DNA of 52,440 nt from Chitinophagaceae bacterium (GTDB lineage: Bacteria > Bacteroidota > Bacteroidia > Chitinophagales > Chitinophagaceae): assembly GCA_028288585.1 (NCBI GenBank), contig JAQBNL010000029.1, positions 1 through 52,440 of the forward strand. Direction: 5' to 3'. The number at the start of each line of letters is the position of its first letter. The first letter of the stretch is position 1. Below the pieces are notes generated by a model that saw nothing but the letters and a program-made list of their open reading frames with translations, searched no databases and was not told the DNA's origin. The position numbers were made by a program, and so were the translations under genes. Below, piece after piece: positions 50,416 to 52,440 of this stretch.

Positions 50416-50691
50416 TTATTCGCCCAGTATCTCCCATGGAGTTGGAGCTTCTTTTTCAGGCTCATCATCATCAGTATTATCTTTTTTTAATATTTCATCC
50501 GCTTCAGTTTTATCATGTGCATTATCACCAGGTGCAGCTGCGCCTGTACTGGTGTTAATATTCTGCAAATCCTCTTCTGAAATAGTATCGTGAATATCGC
50601 TTAGATGTTTATCTATTTTATTTTTTGTGGTCTCATCCTGGGGGGGCTGATCATGAGCATTATCAAGCGGTTTATTTGGTTTATTTTCCAT
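50416..50691 (-). CDS. small acidic hypothetical protein, 91 aa
   Basis: No recognised family. The sequence is strongly charged and likely disordered for most of its length: it repeats the word NAHD (LDNAHDQPP, and PGDNAHDKTE), has a short helix-like HLSDIHDTISEEDLQNI, and ends in KEAPTPWEILGE. No signal peptide, Cys or transmembrane region. I judge it real because the composition is protein-like, the frame is intact and similar short acidic proteins with 'ISEEDI' helices occur widely in Chitinophagaceae, by my recollection. It lies tail-to-tail with the PhoR-like kinase. No function proposed. Confidence 0.65.
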   Translation of the reverse strand: MENKPNKPLDNAHDQPPQDETTKNKIDKHLSDIHDTISEEDLQNINTSTGAAAPGDNAHDKTEADEILKKDNTDDDEPEKEAPTPWEILGE

Positions 50692-50734
50692 GATAAAATT
50701 TTATCTATTTAGTATTAAAAAATGTGCCAACAAA

Positions 50735-50760
50735 ACCACTCCCGAAGATTCGGGAGTGGT
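50735..50760 (-). terminator. perfect 11-bp hairpin, probable terminator of the 184-aa lipoprotein gene
   Basis: ACCACTCCCGA (50735-50745) and TCGGGAGTGGT (50750-50760) pair perfectly with a 4-nt loop. Read on the minus strand it is followed by TTTTG, a short U-run. It lies between the two minus-strand genes (stop at 50876, next start at 50691), so it could end the upstream transcript. Confidence 0.55.
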
Positions 50761-50875
50761 ACAGCATGAGAATTTGTGTTCTACTAACTTGTGAAATTTC
50801 TACTGTATGCAAGATTGAAAAAATTGTTTGATTAACAGGTATTTTGTTATTATGTAAATGTTATGTTTTACTGCC

Positions 50876-51430
50876 TTATTTATTAAAGCTTGTATCAGAA
50901 AAAGCGAACCTGGTTCCATGTAAATAATCATAATGGATTCTTATTAAAAAAGTACTAAATGGTAAGGTTTTAATAAGATTAAAACGTTCATTTCCCAGTG
51001 CTGCGTTAATATGCATACTGTCTTTTTTATTAAAATAAATATAAGGAGAGGTATCGGGATTTTGGCTAAGCTTTTTCCATTCTAATTTTTTTGCATCCGC
51101 ATAAAATAAAAACACAGGAACCGAATTATTATAATTCCAGGTTATCGAATCGTTTAAGAAATTTATCTGCGAGAGTATTGTATTGGCAGAGTCACCTTTT
51201 GCTATTTGATAATTATAAATCTTCATTACATTGTTATTCCTGCTAAAATAAAAGTATGAAGTATCCTTTTCTTTTACCGCCATCCAGTTATCATTATTAA
51301 AAAATTTCTCTATAATATCTATTTTTGAAAGCGATTCATCAGCCAGGTCCGTATGGGCTTTTGATTGCCGGGCTTGATTGCAGGCTACCACATAAAAGAA
51401 CAGAAAAGTATAAAGACTGAATTTTATCAT
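50876..51430 (-). CDS. hypothetical lipoprotein, 184 aa
   Basis: A leader ending in FYVVACNQ (lipobox) and a mature region of about 165 residues of mixed alpha/beta character: a helix (SLSKIDIIEKFFNND), strands such as DTSYFYFSRNNNVMKIYNYQI and SVPVFLFYADAKKLEW, and the late HINAALGNERFNLIKTLPFSTFLIRIHYDYLHG. I do not recognise a family. It is transcribed alone on the minus strand, with a hairpin on each side. Envelope location is inferred from the lipobox. Confidence 0.8.
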   Translation of the reverse strand: MIKFSLYTFLFFYVVACNQARQSKAHTDLADESLSKIDIIEKFFNNDNWMAVKEKDTSYFYFSRNNNVMKIYNYQIAKGDSANTILSQINFLNDSITWNYNNSVPVFLFYADAKKLEWKKLSQNPDTSPYIYFNKKDSMHINAALGNERFNLIKTLPFSTFLIRIHYDYLHGTRFAFSDTSFNK

Positions 51431-51451
51431 GTAATTAATTTAAGTGTTATT

Positions 51452-51482
51452 AAAAAACCGCTTTGCAATAAGCAAAGCGGTT
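51452..51482 (-). terminator. Rho-independent terminator of the surface-protein gene at the right edge
   Basis: AACCGCTTTG (51456-51465) and CAAAGCGGTT (51473-51482) form a perfect 10-bp stem with a 7-nt loop; on the minus strand it is followed by TTTT (overlapping AA pairs) and AATAAC. It begins 26 bp after the stop of the partial gene. Confidence 0.9.
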
Positions 51483-51507
51483 CAAACAAACATATCTAAA
51501 AAGAACA

Positions 51508-52440
51508 CTAGAACTTAGTCCATGCTTTCCACCAGGTATCACCAACACCGCAAGCGCCTTTATATGTTACGGGAGTAAAATCAAATTCACTTCCTGTTTT
51601 TGTAAGCAATTTTGCATTTGTAAATGAAGCGCCTGTTGCTGCAGGTACTGCTGAAGATGAAGGATTAAAATCCGGGGCTGTATAATTAAAAGGAGATGTT
51701 AAGCCAACATCCGTATTATTAGGTAATAACGTATTTCCAAAGGCAGGAGTATTAACCCATGCAAGTATTGAGGTTGTTGTTGCACCGGTAGGTGTTGTTG
51801 CGCTTGGAGAATAAACTACTGCATTGGTAGATGGTCCTGCAATAATATTATACGCAAAATTTAAACTGCCTGCAGGGGCAAGATTATTATCAGTAGGTGT
51901 TCCCTTGCTGGCATCTATCAATAATCCAGTCACTGAACCTCCATTTCCATTCCATCCGAGGAATACTGAATTAAAAATGCTCTGTTCGCAATTTCTGCGA
52001 AGCTGTGCGCCGCCTAAGAATAGGCTATTACCAATACTTGTTGATGTTACTTTAGGGCCTAACAGCGTCATATTGCTGAACACTGCTGAAGTTCTTACCG
52101 GTGCAATAGTTGTTCCATTTGTTCCTACAATTGTAGTTACTACAGTTTTTAAATCACTTCCGTTGGCATCATTATCACATTCAAAAGCTTCGCTTTTAGA
52201 AATATCAGCAACAGCTGAATCACGTAGTGAAATACCAAACTGTACTTTACCACTAAAACCATTATCTGTATCAAAGTCATCATCCAAAGTGCGGAAAGAA
52301 ATAAGATGCTTACAATTTACTGTGCCGCCAAACCACTCAAACGAATCATCGTTTGCATAGGATACCTGTACATAATCAACTATTGTTTGATTACCTACTC
52401 CGCCAAATGTTAGCCCATTAATTTCTTTATCAGGTAAAAA
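51508..52440 (-). CDS. large secreted surface protein, C-terminal part (5' end outside window)
   Basis: An open frame reaches the right window edge without a start, giving the last 310 residues. The TTG near 52287 is only an internal codon. The sequence is rich in Gly, Asn, Thr and small residues with a parallel-strand look: LTFGGVGNQTIVDYVQVSYAND, DDSFEWFGGTVNC, DDDFDTDNGFSGKVQFGIS, RRNCEQSIFNSVFLGWNGNGG. This resembles a widespread Bacteroidota family of secreted beta-helix-like proteins; the biochemical role is not known. It ends in WWKAWTKF with no visible T9SS-type C-terminal domain, so it may be a lipoprotein whose leader lies beyond the window. A strong terminator follows. Confidence 0.8.
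   Translation of the reverse strand, partial: FLPDKEINGLTFGGVGNQTIVDYVQVSYANDDSFEWFGGTVNCKHLISFRTLDDDFDTDNGFSGKVQFGISLRDSAVADISKSEAFECDNDANGSDLKTVVTTIVGTNGTTIAPVRTSAVFSNMTLLGPKVTSTSIGNSLFLGGAQLRRNCEQSIFNSVFLGWNGNGGSVTGLLIDASKGTPTDNNLAPAGSLNFAYNIIAGPSTNAVVYSPSATTPTGATTTSILAWVNTPAFGNTLLPNNTDVGLTSPFNYTAPDFNPSSSAVPAATGASFTNAKLLTKTGSEFDFTPVTYKGACGVGDTWWKAWTKF

Noticed and set aside
1-52440. CRISPR array, IS element, prophage or integrative element
   Set aside because: No regular direct-repeat/spacer array, transposase, integrase or phage gene is visible; the tRNA-Arg has no duplicated 3' end or neighbouring integrase.

Overview
The window looks like chromosome of a Bacteroidota bacterium, most likely a Chitinophagaceae-type lineage. 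The evidence is AT-rich DNA, many TAnnTTTG -7 promoter boxes, and a protein set typical of the phylum: Y_Y_Y sensor kinase with LytTR regulator, DUF3570/DUF4266/ApbE, DUF5777 with YceI, tricorn-type protease, carboxypeptidase-regulatory-like domains, an OMP_b-brl_3 receptor, DUF5686 and DUF4251. I see no IS element, phage, CRISPR array or rRNA. The lineage is inferred from protein style and was not computed.

Layout. 0-6 kb: end of an acyl-CoA dehydrogenase, a 2-oxoacid:ferredoxin oxidoreductase beta subunit, asd (minus), a lamin-tail-domain surface protein and a DUF4251 lipoprotein. 6-12 kb, minus strand: tricorn-like S41 protease, M1 aminopeptidase-like lipoprotein and a 106-residue orphan. 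12-15 kb, minus: a tight thioredoxin / ApbE flavin transferase / DUF4266 lipoprotein / DUF3570 barrel cluster. 15-20 kb: YycJ-like hydrolase and a VWA protein (minus), divergent from a sigma factor (TTG start) and its membrane anti-sigma-like partner (GTG start). 20-24 kb: uxuA-exuT hexuronate genes, tRNA-Arg(CCT) and a VOC protein. 24-30 kb: TPR membrane protein, large UvrD-type helicase-nuclease, Ig-like lipoprotein and recR.

30-37 kb: a seven-gene plus-strand run of OB-fold protein, c-type cytochrome lipoprotein, YceI, DUF5777 barrel, second YceI, then a reg_prop/Y_Y_Y histidine kinase and LytTR regulator. It is followed by a 462-bp gap holding a candidate structured RNA ending in a strong terminator, and a perfect 34-bp palindrome upstream of a PepSY-like secreted protein. 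37-40 kb, minus: GNAT, NTF2-like, OsmC and MmcQ/YjbR. 40-45 kb: SGNH-like plus MBOAT O-acylation pair, outer-membrane receptor, deoxyhypusine-synthase-like enzyme. 46-52 kb: DUF5686 protein (minus), PhoB/PhoR-like pair, small acidic protein, lipoprotein, and the C-terminal part of a large repeat-like surface protein running off the window.

Best candidates for an undescribed system: (1) the Trx-ApbE-DUF4266-DUF3570 cluster, which looks like an envelope flavin or thiol redox module with a Gly/Cys-tailed lipoprotein as possible substrate; (2) the cytochrome/YceI/DUF5777/YceI operon wired to its own two-component system; (3) the structured RNA at about 36.95-37.10 kb.
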